From the NCBI GenBank assembly GCA_964542875.1, contig CAZIWA010000016.1, positions 1 through 61,839 on the forward strand: a stretch of 61,839 nucleotides of DNA. The letters run 5' to 3'. The notes under the pieces are model-generated. The model was not told where the DNA came from and did not search any database. It saw only the letters and a list, made by a program, of their open reading frames with translations. Numbering within the stretch: the first letter of the stretch is position 1; every line of letters starts with the position of its first letter. The DNA is from CAZGOM01 sp964542875 (GTDB lineage: Bacteria; Planctomycetota; Phycisphaerae; Phycisphaerales; Phycisphaeraceae). Of this stretch, positions 43,001-50,126 are shown piece after piece. The translations under genes were made by a program, and so were the position numbers.

Positions 43001-44804
43001 CAAGGAAGATCATCAGTTTTACTCCAACATGCGGCGGGCAGAGGAAGATTCCGTGCTTCCTCCTCCTGGCGCTGGCGGCAAACGGCTGGGGAGTGCGAAG
43101 GACACAATCAAGATGTTTAAGGGCGGCTCGGAGATGCTGGGCAATCCCTATACCAACCTCCTTCAGTCGGCCTATGAGACGCAACGGGAGTCCCACCGCA
43201 ATGCCGCGATGGCGGCTTTCGTGAAACTGCTCACGCAGATGCGAGGCATGGGGCAGGGCGATCCCGTGGCCCTGGCTCAGATTGGCCGTCAGGTGCAGTC
43301 TGGTGATGAGGATGCAATTCGAGTGTGGATCAACGGCGAACTCCAATATTGGCAATTTGAGGAAAACATTCATGCGGCACTCAAAAACTGGGGCGACGTG
43401 AATGACGGAAACGACACATGGCGGGTGTTGCAGAAGGCGTCCCAGATGCTTCGCGCTGGTATTACCTATGCTCCTCCGTTCCTTGTGCGCAACGTCCAAC
43501 GCGATGCGATCAATCGAAGCGTAATCAGCACCACTGGCTCTAAGCCCTGGGATTCGTTCCGAAAGTTCACCGACGACGAACGGGCGAAAATGGATCTGGC
43601 GGGAGGTGGTCAGGCGGGGCACATTTCGACGTCGCCTGCCGACTACTATGCGACCCTCAAAGACAAAATGAAGGAACTGGTGAAGGATGACCGCAACATC
43701 ATCGTCGCCGGCGCGGGTAAGGCTTTGGCCTGGTACAAGGCCATGGCGGCAGAAAGTGAGCGGCGGGGTCGACTGGCGGAATTCCGCACCGCCTACGCCG
43801 AGGGACGGCGCATGGGCAAGAATGAGCGGGACGCATCCCTCTACGCCGCGCTGAAGGCTCGCAACCTGCTGGACTTCGCTCAGGCGGGAACCCTCATCGG
43901 CTCCATGTCGAAGATCATCCCGTTCTTGAATGCCGCTGTGCAAGGTCTGCGGTCGACAATGCGGAGCGTTAAGAACGATCCCCAGGGGACCTCGCTGAGG
44001 TGGGGGATGTATGTAGTTGCTCCAACCCTCCTCACCTACGCCTTCGCCTCGGCGATGGGCGACGACTATGAAGAGGAATACCAATCGCTACCGGCATGGC
44101 AACGTGACTTCTTTTGGAACTTCAAGGTCGGCAATAACCTCTGGCTCCGCATACCCAAGCCGTTTGAGATGGGCGTGCTGGCGTCGGGGGTGGAGCGGTC
44201 GATTGATGCGGCGAGGGGCAAGGTTGGTGCCTTCGACGGGTATCCCACGAGTTTGAAGAGCGCGTTGGTGCCGGTTGATCAAGGCACCGTCGCAGGTCCA
44301 CTGGCTCCGCTGGTGGAGGTCTCCACCAACTACGACTTCTTCCGTGAACGCAACATCGTGCCTCACCACGAAGCCGCATTGGATGTGGACAAGCGGACAG
44401 GAACCGCCAACGCTTCGAACATCGGGCAACTCCTGCAGCACACAGCGATGGAGCGCGTGGATGCCCGCAACGCCGATCACTTCATCAGGGGGATGTTTGG
44501 GACCGTTGGCGACTTGGGGCTACGCCTGGGCGATTTGCCCAACCAAAAACGGTCGGTGAAGGATGTTGCTGCTGGGTTCACTGGCATGTCAGCGCAGACG
44601 CCCGCCAGCCAGGCCCGGGACGTGTCCTTTGTCCTGGATCGGGCGGAGAGCCGTGGGCAGGGCAATGCTACCCCGGTAAAGACTCTTCGAGGGTTGCTTA
44701 AGACGGTGAATGAAGCCAAGTCGGATAAGGACCGTGACAAGGCGGCTGAACGCGCACGGGCGTACGCGGCGCGGATCAGGGGCTGGGCGGAGAAGTTGGA
44801 GTAG
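37017..44804 (+). CDS. Giant polyvalent virion protein (DdrB-like, ART, metallopeptidase, LPD-type)
   Basis: A 2595-residue protein. From the N-terminus: a helical first section; a DdrB/ParB-like domain at about residues 590-700 (DSRQTVLDIA, VVSTGGRVLGGNARTM); an ADP-ribosyltransferase-like domain at about 1020-1225 (PVVVYHGTSGAGHSNFDAYG, GLFGQGIYTTEDP); a polyvalent-associated domain near 1240-1370; a metallopeptidase motif VTAHEIAHAVDD (H1562, E1563, H1566); then long helical sections, with an LPD38-type region near 2140 (GITYAPPFLVRNVQRDAINR) and a hydrophobic segment near 2333. Motifs like VPVSQLPDLT occur seven times between domains. Such proteins are carried in the head and injected to subdue the host. 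Confidence 0.75.
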   Translation: MTAVPVSQLPDLTEIPAGDLPELPDQPVAAQTAPAQPAPIIDNRLSGLAADLARENARQQLGKGMFEPVRPVQLPQPAPNPQERPGMISQAVTMFSNNIKGKPRELSPADSQAARLASETIAKKNPQYLNLTPGAREVVQTDLAVHGAGLTPEQKYWQEVGQGSEDRSAAASIGANAAAGSNAVIGGVVKAAEIPLRVAGVEPGWGEAIDEGNRLLTTGAGNRDLHKTNVIAGAAGSTLPFVVAGAATKAALAARYGTQLAAGGLETLAAKEAIKQGTTAATAGIGATVGAGEGYNEAKAHQAAVMADPSHKKSDEISGLDVLNYTLIQAGLGATEALPIERAIGRFNRTTNGLFGRKLQSFVGRPLKDAFNGALEETAQELIQQYGSNIAQQMVLGLKTDLTEGVGDSVLGAGPTGFLMSGAAGVHKNMQVRARAEKIDVERQKALIEQANAQVGQTPLALPPAPVVNSEAPGVPAGELPDLTPMGTEFDSLDTGRVPVFQLPELPVVSEDGATANPAEIQPQSVQNPVNQPVVGATEPEQTPVESEDVPVGRLPDLPNPTDKELKSPDNQWAPANPAEPVQIENPVAERYGREMAVALPDGRSLKGNYALVEASKLTPSHDARKGFVRNPEGDLNERPYDDAVQGADSRQTVLDIASSPKPDLLLTDTPTAIDGPPVVSTGGRVLGGNARTMGVQLAYSKGGNPARLLYAETIRNAEKFGIDPAVARMLKEPMIVRVVPNSGQPGELSRVLNESFTTGRSTATDAVSRANKIGQKTADHVSSVLGSGEDGFSLREAMDDRGTARVLASNLIRDGVWSKQDAARFIDPTTGAITPEGKITIENTLVGRVVGDPRILGTVPPSVRNKLVGSMGPIMRMEGQPASSGVAQVLRTALDAYADYKASKLPLADYFFNQQSMTPTPGFGDRSVALMVQGLENLGPRQFKAHMEDLMHALGVESDTPRLSFGQEETAGTVDEAISSVFGQVREQRREAAAGDGQGSVMQGLPGEVTEAQAVTKRQTKTPAFKAWFGDSKVVDGRGGPVVVYHGTSGAGHSNFDAYGSEYGLFGQGIYTTEDPAVASSYTEKGKGESPGVYPLYVKVENPIDMDAKPDDARWRKSAGEMIEDDFQGATNEAYYRHVESYFAENEVPKWEAAQAMQDVLRAMGYDGITHIGGGRVKTDSVRHRVWIAFDPNQVKSATGNRGTFDPNDVNINAAPSASLPGDESSHTPKPIEVSDADVPGFAPLRKAKDFAGMRALLKPILRDLVATKPDWVNRQTGMSVRITNKTVEHGFAFRPTPEGILALTKMGEAIEQAEFSRTEKDVKGHSNVRQIHVFEAPLTVNGRPYFARLTVREVAQSENAKSENHLYQMRLTNKKDPRPQAGFEAVGLELLPGKGVDIQDTANPDQTQEESGGDGPGPAQGSRTQALPESSPASKAVPVSELPDLTADEVLPRGESLVDQTPVGELPDLPNASDVDDEGDRRTLRHTEQGAMGATQIPIAPLPLPAGQEPKSPKEITRAMAERFNRYVRAGKTGRFAGLYKPWNTDVVIKYPNDIEVTAHEIAHAVDDIHGITKQLYTTKINKAGIPQRRLIGELNTPEAKIEINRLAFQGSAASSGPRSRLDYRLSEAFAVAVRNFMANPDAAMKEYPIFTRKVIGMLPADVVKDLEAGGKDMREFVGASDTQKTQANIEVEAKRSTGLMGWFNQLKKAYGAKGTEFNITPKDLIAAKLWDSLAPVMTGIDAAKAMTGTQQMKEFQDPSVLVRLLGGTVDQFQRQLVDGPMDWAGYLNGKMQTLSGVGGLEWLLAPIDRSSAETWEKEWRLVMTQLTSEATIERGENLDKRSYAYLMISVDNLLDSLEEVLAVTKDPQDAQRIQQKIEEITTAVISSSTMEKPSEKIRTLAELMPDPTLKRRIERVIKANHLRKQRLSGTGGGAVSDQSVARGNLSELEVLPADQRARIQDAADRYRIWADAMVLQPALRLGKISAEQYQQYKEDHQFYSNMRRAEEDSVLPPPGAGGKRLGSAKDTIKMFKGGSEMLGNPYTNLLQSAYETQRESHRNAAMAAFVKLLTQMRGMGQGDPVALAQIGRQVQSGDEDAIRVWINGELQYWQFEENIHAALKNWGDVNDGNDTWRVLQKASQMLRAGITYAPPFLVRNVQRDAINRSVISTTGSKPWDSFRKFTDDERAKMDLAGGGQAGHISTSPADYYATLKDKMKELVKDDRNIIVAGAGKALAWYKAMAAESERRGRLAEFRTAYAEGRRMGKNERDASLYAALKARNLLDFAQAGTLIGSMSKIIPFLNAAVQGLRSTMRSVKNDPQGTSLRWGMYVVAPTLLTYAFASAMGDDYEEEYQSLPAWQRDFFWNFKVGNNLWLRIPKPFEMGVLASGVERSIDAARGKVGAFDGYPTSLKSALVPVDQGTVAGPLAPLVEVSTNYDFFRERNIVPHHEAALDVDKRTGTANASNIGQLLQHTAMERVDARNADHFIRGMFGTVGDLGLRLGDLPNQKRSVKDVAAGFTGMSAQTPASQARDVSFVLDRAESRGQGNATPVKTLRGLLKTVNEAKSDKDRDKAAERARAYAARIRGWAEKLE

Positions 44805-44969
44805 ACATGTGTAAAACTGAGCTATTGCGCTACGACGTCGAGCCGGGGAAGCCCTTGTAAGTTGGAATTGGAAAAGGGGACAGCCAAGGGACCACCAAAA
44901 GGTTCTAATCTATCCAACCAATCCATTTGTTAGGTTTTAGTGCGCCCTAACAAAGTCCTCTCGCCCATG

Positions 44970-44999
44970 AAAAAACCCCGCGGATTGCGGGGTTTTTTT
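44970..44999. terminator. Bidirectional intrinsic terminator
   Basis: CCCCGC (44976-44981) pairs with GCGGGG (44987-44992) around loop GGATT, with six A before and seven T after. It ends the late operon on the plus strand and, by its A/T flanks, can end the leftward integrase transcript on the minus strand. Confidence 0.9.
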
Positions 45000-45001
45000 A
45001 A

Positions 45002-45061
45002 CGGAGAGGAAGAGATTCGAACTCTTGAAAGGATTGCTCCTTTACGCGATTTCCAGTCGCG
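45002..45061 (-). other. attP: attP core: 3' part of tRNA-Ser (anticodon GGA)
   Basis: On the minus strand this is the 3' part of a tRNA-Ser: anticodon arm CGCGA-CTGGAAA-TCGCG, long variable arm (AAAGGAG...CTTT), T arm AGAG-TTCGAAT-CTCT and acceptor end CCTCTCCG. The 5' half (acceptor, D arm) is absent. Integrases commonly use the 3' end of a tRNA, and the phage copy restores the gene after integration. It lies 69 bp from the integrase stop. Confidence 0.85.
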
Positions 45062-45089
45062 TGGAATCCATCAAAATCTATCGTAAAAA

Positions 45090-45128
45090 CAGGGGTTTAA
45101 TAAACATCAGGGGACAAAACAGGGGACA
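45090..45128. repeat. CAGGGG(ACA) repeats, probable integrase arm sites
   Basis: CAGGGG occurs at 45090, 45108 and 45120, the last two extended to CAGGGGACA, and a further AGGGGACA lies on the other side of the core at 44875. Short direct repeats flanking an att core are typical integrase arm-binding sites. Confidence 0.5.
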
Positions 45129-45130
45129 AT

Positions 45131-46444
45131 TTAAGCTTTCATGGCTTCTGACTTAGGTGGCTCGCTATTGAGTGTCGGGGCGCTGGCGATCCAGTCCGTC
45201 CCCGCCAGTTTGAAGCGGCGACTGTAGCGAGCGATCAGGTGGGGTGAACTCACCCTTGCCAGTACCTGAACTTGCTTGACGCTTAACCCGAAGATGTCGA
45301 GCCACCACGTGATTGCCGTCGCCCTTAGAGAATGGAAGTCGATAATCTCAATGTCCCCCATGGTGTCGATGGGAATGCCAGCAGCTTTTGCATCGCGCTT
45401 GAAGTGGCTGATGACCGCTGGCCGGCTTGGGATGCTGAACACCCGTGCCGCGGGGGCCAGATGCTTGGTATATGCCCGAAGTTCGGCGGCGAGTTCAGCG
45501 GGGATCGGAACTGTTGCCCGCTTTTTGTTCTTTGCATTTCCAGCGAGGATGTCGATGGCGGGCTGAGGATCATTTAGGAAAAGCTGGGAAGCGCGGAGTT
45601 GTCGAAGTTCATTTTGTCGATACCCAGTGCACACGGCCGTCCAGTAGACCAACATCCGATCGGTCGCTGGCCAACGGCTCATGTCAGTGGACTTGTACTT
45701 CCCGCCTTTGGCGATAAGCGCACGCATGTGCGTCATGAGGGCCCTGAATTGCTCCACTGTGAGCGGGGCACGTTCAAAGGTGGGATCTGCGTCTGCTAAA
45801 GGCAGGGGTACGTCTGCAAGAGGATCTTCTCCTGCGCGTTTGTCTCGTCTCAGCCAGTCAGTGAAGTCTTTGCAACTGGTCAGGTAATGCCTGCGCGTGT
45901 TGGGACAGACGCCAAATTCTGAAACGACCTTTTGAACGTCGCCTGAATTGATCTGGGAAATGAGTTCGGCTTTGCACGCTCGCAGAACTCGAAGCACGTT
46001 CATCGCCATTACGCGGGCATGGACCGCAGTATTGTTGCGACGGGCTTTGACAGCGAGGTGGTAATCATCAACGTGCGACGGGCGAATGCGCTTTTCTTCC
46101 TCTTTAGCTGCCTCCTCGGCATATCGATCAGCGCTCCAAAGGGAGTCGGAGTGGTAGGTTGGCCTGCCCGCCTCGCCTCGGCGTTTCTCAAGCAAGCCGA
46201 CTTCTACGAGCCGCGCATTCATCCGCGCCGGCATGTTGGCAATCCACGTGTGCAGTTCGCGTGGCGGGGGATCGCCGTTCAACCGTGTCCGGATCAGAAT
46301 GTCTATTTTGTCGGCAGCACGTTTTGTGTCCTCACGACTAGCGTACGCACTCACCTTCACTCGGGTGGTATATCCAGGTGGGGTGAAGCGGATTTGGTAT
46401 TTCTTCCCCTTGCCGCGTTCTAATATTTCTGTCATGCCGCGCAT
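45131..46444 (-). CDS. int: Tyrosine recombinase integrase
   Basis: A 437-residue integrase. The N-terminal 130 residues hold an arm-binding-like part (QIRFTPPGYTTRVKVSAYAS). A core-binding helical domain follows (about 130-220), then the catalytic domain with Arg in CTGYRQNELRQL (about R274), HSLR (about H367/R370) and the nucleophile in PHLIARYSRRF (about Y406). It joins attP to the host tRNA-Ser and, with excisionase, reverses this. GAGG lies eight bases before the ATG. It is the last gene of the leftward early operon, next to its att site. Confidence 0.92.
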   Translation of the reverse strand: MRGMTEILERGKGKKYQIRFTPPGYTTRVKVSAYASREDTKRAADKIDILIRTRLNGDPPPRELHTWIANMPARMNARLVEVGLLEKRRGEAGRPTYHSDSLWSADRYAEEAAKEEEKRIRPSHVDDYHLAVKARRNNTAVHARVMAMNVLRVLRACKAELISQINSGDVQKVVSEFGVCPNTRRHYLTSCKDFTDWLRRDKRAGEDPLADVPLPLADADPTFERAPLTVEQFRALMTHMRALIAKGGKYKSTDMSRWPATDRMLVYWTAVCTGYRQNELRQLRASQLFLNDPQPAIDILAGNAKNKKRATVPIPAELAAELRAYTKHLAPAARVFSIPSRPAVISHFKRDAKAAGIPIDTMGDIEIIDFHSLRATAITWWLDIFGLSVKQVQVLARVSSPHLIARYSRRFKLAGTDWIASAPTLNSEPPKSEAMKA

Positions 46445-46449
46445 GGTAT

Positions 46450-46653
46450 CTACCTCGTAATTGGGCCGCCAAGGCTGTTGACGCGGATGTACCGATCCAA
46501 CTCCTCCGGCATGATTCGGATGACGTCCCTGTGGACGCCGGGTTTAACGAACGCCTTGGGGCCTTCCCCATCCACAATCCACTTCTTCAGGGTGTTGTGG
46601 TGGATACCTAACTTCAATGCTGCTTTGCGTAATGAGAGTGCTTTGGTAGCCAT
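46450..46653 (-). CDS. xis: Excisionase-like HTH protein
   Basis: A 67-residue protein just upstream of integrase. SLRKAALKLGIHHNTLKKWI is a MerR/HTH_17-type helix-turn-helix, followed by a wing (GVHRDVIRIMPEELDRYI). Small proteins of this type beside integrase act as directionality factors. AAGGAG inside the end of the preceding gene serves as its ribosome site. Confidence 0.75.
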   Translation of the reverse strand: MATKALSLRKAALKLGIHHNTLKKWIVDGEGPKAFVKPGVHRDVIRIMPEELDRYIRVNSLGGPITR

Positions 46654-46654
46654 C

Positions 46655-47078
46655 TCAAATCTCCTTAATCGTTATGCCGTGCGCCTTTAGCACCAACGCC
46701 CGTTTCATCTTGTAGACCTGGGTTTTCATGCCTTTCACGTCCTCGACCTCAATCGTGAGGTCCAGGTGGACGATCACGAAGTCCACCCTTCTCTGTCGCG
46801 CCCGGAAGGTCGAACGGCACCTGCCTCAAAAATGTCAGGATTTCCCCACGTTCCTTCATCCCCTGCAGTTCCTCGTATCGGCGGGCTTCCTTCTTGCTCT
46901 TGAAGGTGATGCCGTCGACCTGGGTGATGACGTTGCCGTATTTGGTGCGAGGTGCGCCGGCGCCGGGTGCCTTCGCTGGTGGATCGCCGGGGATGTTCAC
47001 CCCCTGGGCGCGGAGCTGTGCCCGCTGCTTGGCGTCGATCTTGGGGAGGAGGTCGCTAAGACGGAGTGTTGCTGGCAT
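46655..47078 (-). pseudogene. DUF1064 nuclease-like gene with a frameshift
   Basis: The first frame (47078 to 46749) gives KYGNVITQVDGITFKSKKEA, ARRYEELQGMKERGEIL and LRQVPFDL, the first half of DUF1064 phage proteins, then ends in an unrelated PPGPHD tail. The other frame continues the family without a gap: VDFVIVHLDLTIEVEDVKGM and TQVYKMKRALVLKAHGITI, to a stop at 46655. Skipping one G of the GGG at 46788-46786 joins them into about 140 residues. The family looks like a PD-(D/E)XK nuclease (E...EDVKG). A sequencing indel, a true mutation or a programmed frameshift would all fit. Confidence 0.75.
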
Positions 47079-47460
47079 CCGTGCCTCCTTTGTGTTCTTT
47101 CTGGACTTTAAGTGCGTGACTGGCTTGGGCGTGCAGCGACCTCATTGCGTCGATGTGGGCAAGGCTTTTAAAAGTGTGGCCATCAAAAGCGACAAGAGTT
47201 TTTCTCACCGTCAGAAGCAGAGTGGCGAACTCATCGGATTCCCGGGAGAGCCTGGACAGTTCCTCTGCATCCTTGATGGCTTGGCGCAGGGCTCCTGCTT
47301 TAGCTTTCGCTGTTGAGGCGAGTTGAAGGTAGCGAAATTCCTTACGACGCAGGGGGTCGAGATGATGGGGAATGTTGGCGGCACTGTCGAAGAATCGCCT
47401 GCTGGAGTCTTCCAGCCCGGCGGCGCTGTCTTTGAGGAATTTGATTTGTTCAGGGGTCAT
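47056..47460 (-). CDS. Helical early protein, unknown function
   Basis: A 134-residue protein from the ATG at 47460 (overlaps the previous stop as ATGA). Mostly helical: EQIKFLKDSAAGLEDSSRRF, QLASTAKAKAGALRQAIKDA, DEFATLLLTVRKTLVAFDGH. Likely forms coiled coils. No family recognised. Overlaps the start of the DUF1064 gene. Confidence 0.55.
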   Translation of the reverse strand: MTPEQIKFLKDSAAGLEDSSRRFFDSAANIPHHLDPLRRKEFRYLQLASTAKAKAGALRQAIKDAEELSRLSRESDEFATLLLTVRKTLVAFDGHTFKSLAHIDAMRSLHAQASHALKVQKEHKGGTDASNTPS

Positions 47461-47858
47461 TTGATGCTCGCATTTCTCGCCGCTTCCTTTGAGGAGAAGC
47501 ACAGATGGCTGTAGTCAGACATGCACATACCGGTGATAGGCTTCTCGTTTTCGATCTCCATCGTTCCTAGGTCTGGCATGCCTTCTATGGCCCGCTTCAC
47601 CAAACAGACGATGAGTTCCTTCCCATCGTGCCCCCAGACACGCAAGCCTGGGTGAATGGCAGCGCCATCTGCGGTCTTGGGGAGCTTGGCTTTGAGTTTG
47701 GCCAGTTCTTCGCTGTCGGCGATGGCTTGCTCTACAGCTTTAGCGTGATCTTCCATCATGTCCGCATACTCGCTGTCGCCATTAGTCCTGGCCGCATCTC
47801 GCATCGCGCGAAACTGCTCGATCGACTTGAGATTTAGAAGTCCTTGAAAGGTGTTCAT
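47457..47858 (-). CDS. Early protein, unknown function
   Basis: A 133-residue protein. The first half is helical (NLKSIEQFRAMRDAARTNGD, AKAVEQAIADSEELAKLKAK); the second half is beta-like with HPGLRVWGHDGKELIVCLVK. No family recognised. Coupled to both neighbours by 4-base overlaps. Confidence 0.5.
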   Translation of the reverse strand: MNTFQGLLNLKSIEQFRAMRDAARTNGDSEYADMMEDHAKAVEQAIADSEELAKLKAKLPKTADGAAIHPGLRVWGHDGKELIVCLVKRAIEGMPDLGTMEIENEKPITGMCMSDYSHLCFSSKEAARNASIK

Positions 47859-48385
47859 TTGATGCTCACTTTCCCCGGCTCAAAGGGCACGGGAGTTGAT
47901 GTTTTCGGGAGATACAAAGGATGCTTGGGATGGCCCCCGGACGTGAGTCCGAGGTGATGAACGGTGTACCCCTTGGCCTGAAGGTTGCGCAGGACCTGGA
48001 CGCCGCGATTCATGTATTCCCCATGCACGCCCCAGGCGGCAATGATGAGGCAGCATGTCCTGGCCGTCCCCTCGATGTTTAGGTCGTTGGTGGGGCCAAC
48101 CGGATCCGGCGTGGTGTAGAGCGCGGCAGGATCCGTAGACCTCAGGGCGAAGATGTTGCACACCGACAGGCCCGAGAATCCCCAGCTACTGGCGAAGCCG
48201 ACGCACCGGCGAATGGTGGGATCGTCGAGCTTGATGTCTGCGGTGGAGGGGTTGAGCATCAGGAACATGCAGGCTCCCCGGTCCTCGCCTGCGGTGATGG
48301 GAAGCGCCCATTGACGGCTGAGGTGGTAGCGGTATCGCATGTCGGCGCTGAAGGTTGCTGCGGTGTTGGTGTAGGCAGGACTCAT
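47855..48385 (-). CDS. DUF1643-family protein
   Basis: A 176-residue protein of the DUF1643 family, recognised by FLMLNPSTADIKLDDPTIRR, the following GLSVCNIFALRSTDPAALY, and GHPKHPLYLP near the end. The biochemical role of the family is unknown to me. It occurs widely in phages and plasmids, often near DNA-modification or nucleotide genes, as here. Confidence 0.85.
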   Translation of the reverse strand: MSPAYTNTAATFSADMRYRYHLSRQWALPITAGEDRGACMFLMLNPSTADIKLDDPTIRRCVGFASSWGFSGLSVCNIFALRSTDPAALYTTPDPVGPTNDLNIEGTARTCCLIIAAWGVHGEYMNRGVQVLRNLQAKGYTVHHLGLTSGGHPKHPLYLPKTSTPVPFEPGKVSIK

Positions 48386-49137
48386 GCCACACCCCCATCC
48401 ACCGAGGATTCCTCGGTAGTTGCGCCAAGCTCAATGCGCCAAACTAGCGGATTCTCTGCCGACGCCCCGTCACCATGGATCGCGTCCAGCAGGTTGAAGT
48501 AGGCGTCAACGGCACATTCAAAGCCTTCGTCCGGGCAGGAATCACCGTCATGGAAGTATCGGTCGGCATGTTCTTCCGAATGAACGCCCCCGTTGCAGTT
48601 TGTATCTACTACGATGCGGCGTTCGTAGATACCTTCCCGGAGCGCGTCGCCTTCCGTGATCTCCCCCAGCCTCTCCAGCCGAACGTCAACGATGCGGCGA
48701 AGGGGGGCGACGTGGTAGAGGGAGCGCGGGAAGAAGCGGGCTTGACGCAACTTGCCGCGCCTGCTGTCGGCCCCACCACTACCTTCCCAACAGATTCGGA
48801 TCAGCCTGTCGGGCATTTCAGCCAACTCTACAGGCCTTAATTTGTCCAATAACTGCGACGTCCGCCAATGCGTCACGCATGCCACAACCTGCCCGGGCTT
48901 GTAGGAGCATTTTAAGAAGGTTTCTTGATAACCATCCTCGCCGTCGTCTTGAACAGCCCGCCATGTAACTGCACCTGGATTGTGGGGATCGTAGGCCAGT
49001 TCAACACGGTCAATCGAATGCTCCACGTGAGCAATGTTTGCCAGCCGCCGCGTGACGTCTTTGCGCCCCTCGCGGATAGCTTTGTGCATGATCGGCGTGA
49101 AAGTGAGTGCGCGGTCGATGTGGGGGTTGGAAGTCAT
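48382..49137 (-). CDS. ASCH-domain protein
   Basis: A 251-residue protein from the ATG at 49137 (GGAGG upstream, overlapping the previous stop). LTFTPIMHKAIREGRKDVTR at the start and LRRIVDVRLERLGEITEGDA in the middle are ASCH-domain signatures. The fold binds RNA or modified nucleosides; some members cut RNA or act on modified bases. Its C-terminal 80 residues (VDAYFNLLDAIHGDGASAEN, WRIEL) continue a phage-type ASCH subfamily. Confidence 0.75.
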   Translation of the reverse strand: MTSNPHIDRALTFTPIMHKAIREGRKDVTRRLANIAHVEHSIDRVELAYDPHNPGAVTWRAVQDDGEDGYQETFLKCSYKPGQVVACVTHWRTSQLLDKLRPVELAEMPDRLIRICWEGSGGADSRRGKLRQARFFPRSLYHVAPLRRIVDVRLERLGEITEGDALREGIYERRIVVDTNCNGGVHSEEHADRYFHDGDSCPDEGFECAVDAYFNLLDAIHGDGASAENPLVWRIELGATTEESSVDGGVA

Positions 49138-50126
49138 GCAGGCCTCCATTTCGGCATTTCGCGCACACGCAGGTCAACCGGCCATTCCGCCATGTCGCCG
49201 CCGTGGGTGTCGCGGAGAGGTTTGAAGGAAACAACATCGCCGGGTTCATTGGGTTCCTCGCGACCCCCAACCCGACCACCCACAACCTCTTGAGGCCGCG
49301 CTCCGAGCTGCTTAATGAAGCACGCCACACTAGACACCCGACACTCCCTGGTGATCGATCGCGCCCATTCGATATTGAAGGGCTCGGGATTGGTGCCGGA
49401 CATCCCGCCGACGATTACCCAGTGAATACGGTGGGCCAGATCAACCCACGGCGCGTAGCATCCGTCTCCGGAAACGTAGCCAGTCATTGGGTTAAGTGAA
49501 CCGTCTCCTGAGATTCCGTCGACCCATCGGTTGAAAGTCACCTCTTCAACCAACGGCTCCGCACTGACAAACCGCGTGGTGGTTTCATCCCCAACTTTGA
49601 GCAAATGATCGACCCGCGCCACAGACTTCTTGCTCGTCACGCTCGTTCCCACCCACAGATTCCGCGGCCATGGGATGCCTTCTTTGAGCAGACTGGCGCT
49701 GAATTCGGCCATCCGCGAAGGGCGTTTTGTCAGCCACTGCCAGATGTGTCGGCTTCCCGCCTTAGATGTCACGACGTCGATGATCTCGGTCTTGAGATAG
49801 TGAAACGGGATGGCCCGTGAAAGCACGTCGCTCATGTCGCTGAGGAAGATGCAACGCGGCATGCCGTTGAGCCACGGTTTGTCCGCTCGTTCGGTGCCTG
49901 TGAGGTCGGACCATGCCGCGGCCTTCGCCATCCGGCCGGGGATCATCCGGACCTCGGTGAAGTCCCGTGCATAGAGCTGGGGCAAGGATTTGGAGAGCCG
50001 GTTGGTTTGGAAGTTGCCCGCGTAGCAGGGGCCTCCCTTGCCGGGTATCCAGAGCTCGCAACCGTCACACCCAGAGGATGGATTGACGGTGTCGTCGGTC
50101 CATTGAATGCCTGTATTTTCACCCAT
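49134..50126 (-). CDS. DUF5131 (phage Gp37/Gp68 family) protein
   Basis: A 330-residue protein from the ATG at 50126 (AAAGGA upstream). IQWTDDTVNPSSGCDGCELW at the start, GMPRCIFLSDMSDVLSRAIP, HIWQWLTKRP and IHWVIVGGMSGTNPEPFNIE are the family's conserved blocks. The early cysteines (SGCDGC...GPCYA) may bind a metal or cluster. The role is unknown. It is next to an ASCH gene, a pairing I have seen in phage genomes. Confidence 0.85.
   Translation of the reverse strand: MGENTGIQWTDDTVNPSSGCDGCELWIPGKGGPCYAGNFQTNRLSKSLPQLYARDFTEVRMIPGRMAKAAAWSDLTGTERADKPWLNGMPRCIFLSDMSDVLSRAIPFHYLKTEIIDVVTSKAGSRHIWQWLTKRPSRMAEFSASLLKEGIPWPRNLWVGTSVTSKKSVARVDHLLKVGDETTTRFVSAEPLVEEVTFNRWVDGISGDGSLNPMTGYVSGDGCYAPWVDLAHRIHWVIVGGMSGTNPEPFNIEWARSITRECRVSSVACFIKQLGARPQEVVGGRVGGREEPNEPGDVVSFKPLRDTHGGDMAEWPVDLRVREMPKWRPA

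Larger units (their letters stand above)
44805..45130. other. Late/early junction: terminator, attP and arm-type repeats
   Basis: The 326 bp between the giant gene and integrase hold, in order: a 17-codon frame (44806-44859) with GGAG five bases upstream of its ATG, doubtful as a gene; an AGGGGACA copy at 44875; a bidirectional terminator; the tRNA-Ser-derived att core; and three CAGGGG repeats before the integrase stop. It is the functional attP region. Confidence 0.65.

Noticed and set aside
41901..44084. 727-codon minus-strand frame inside the giant gene
   Set aside because: Long antisense frames are common in GC-rich genes. The plus-strand frame has known domains and continues on both sides.
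44806..44859. 17-codon frame MCKTELLRYDVEPGKPL after the giant gene
   Set aside because: It has GGAG upstream, but is too short to judge without homologues; mentioned only in the junction entry.
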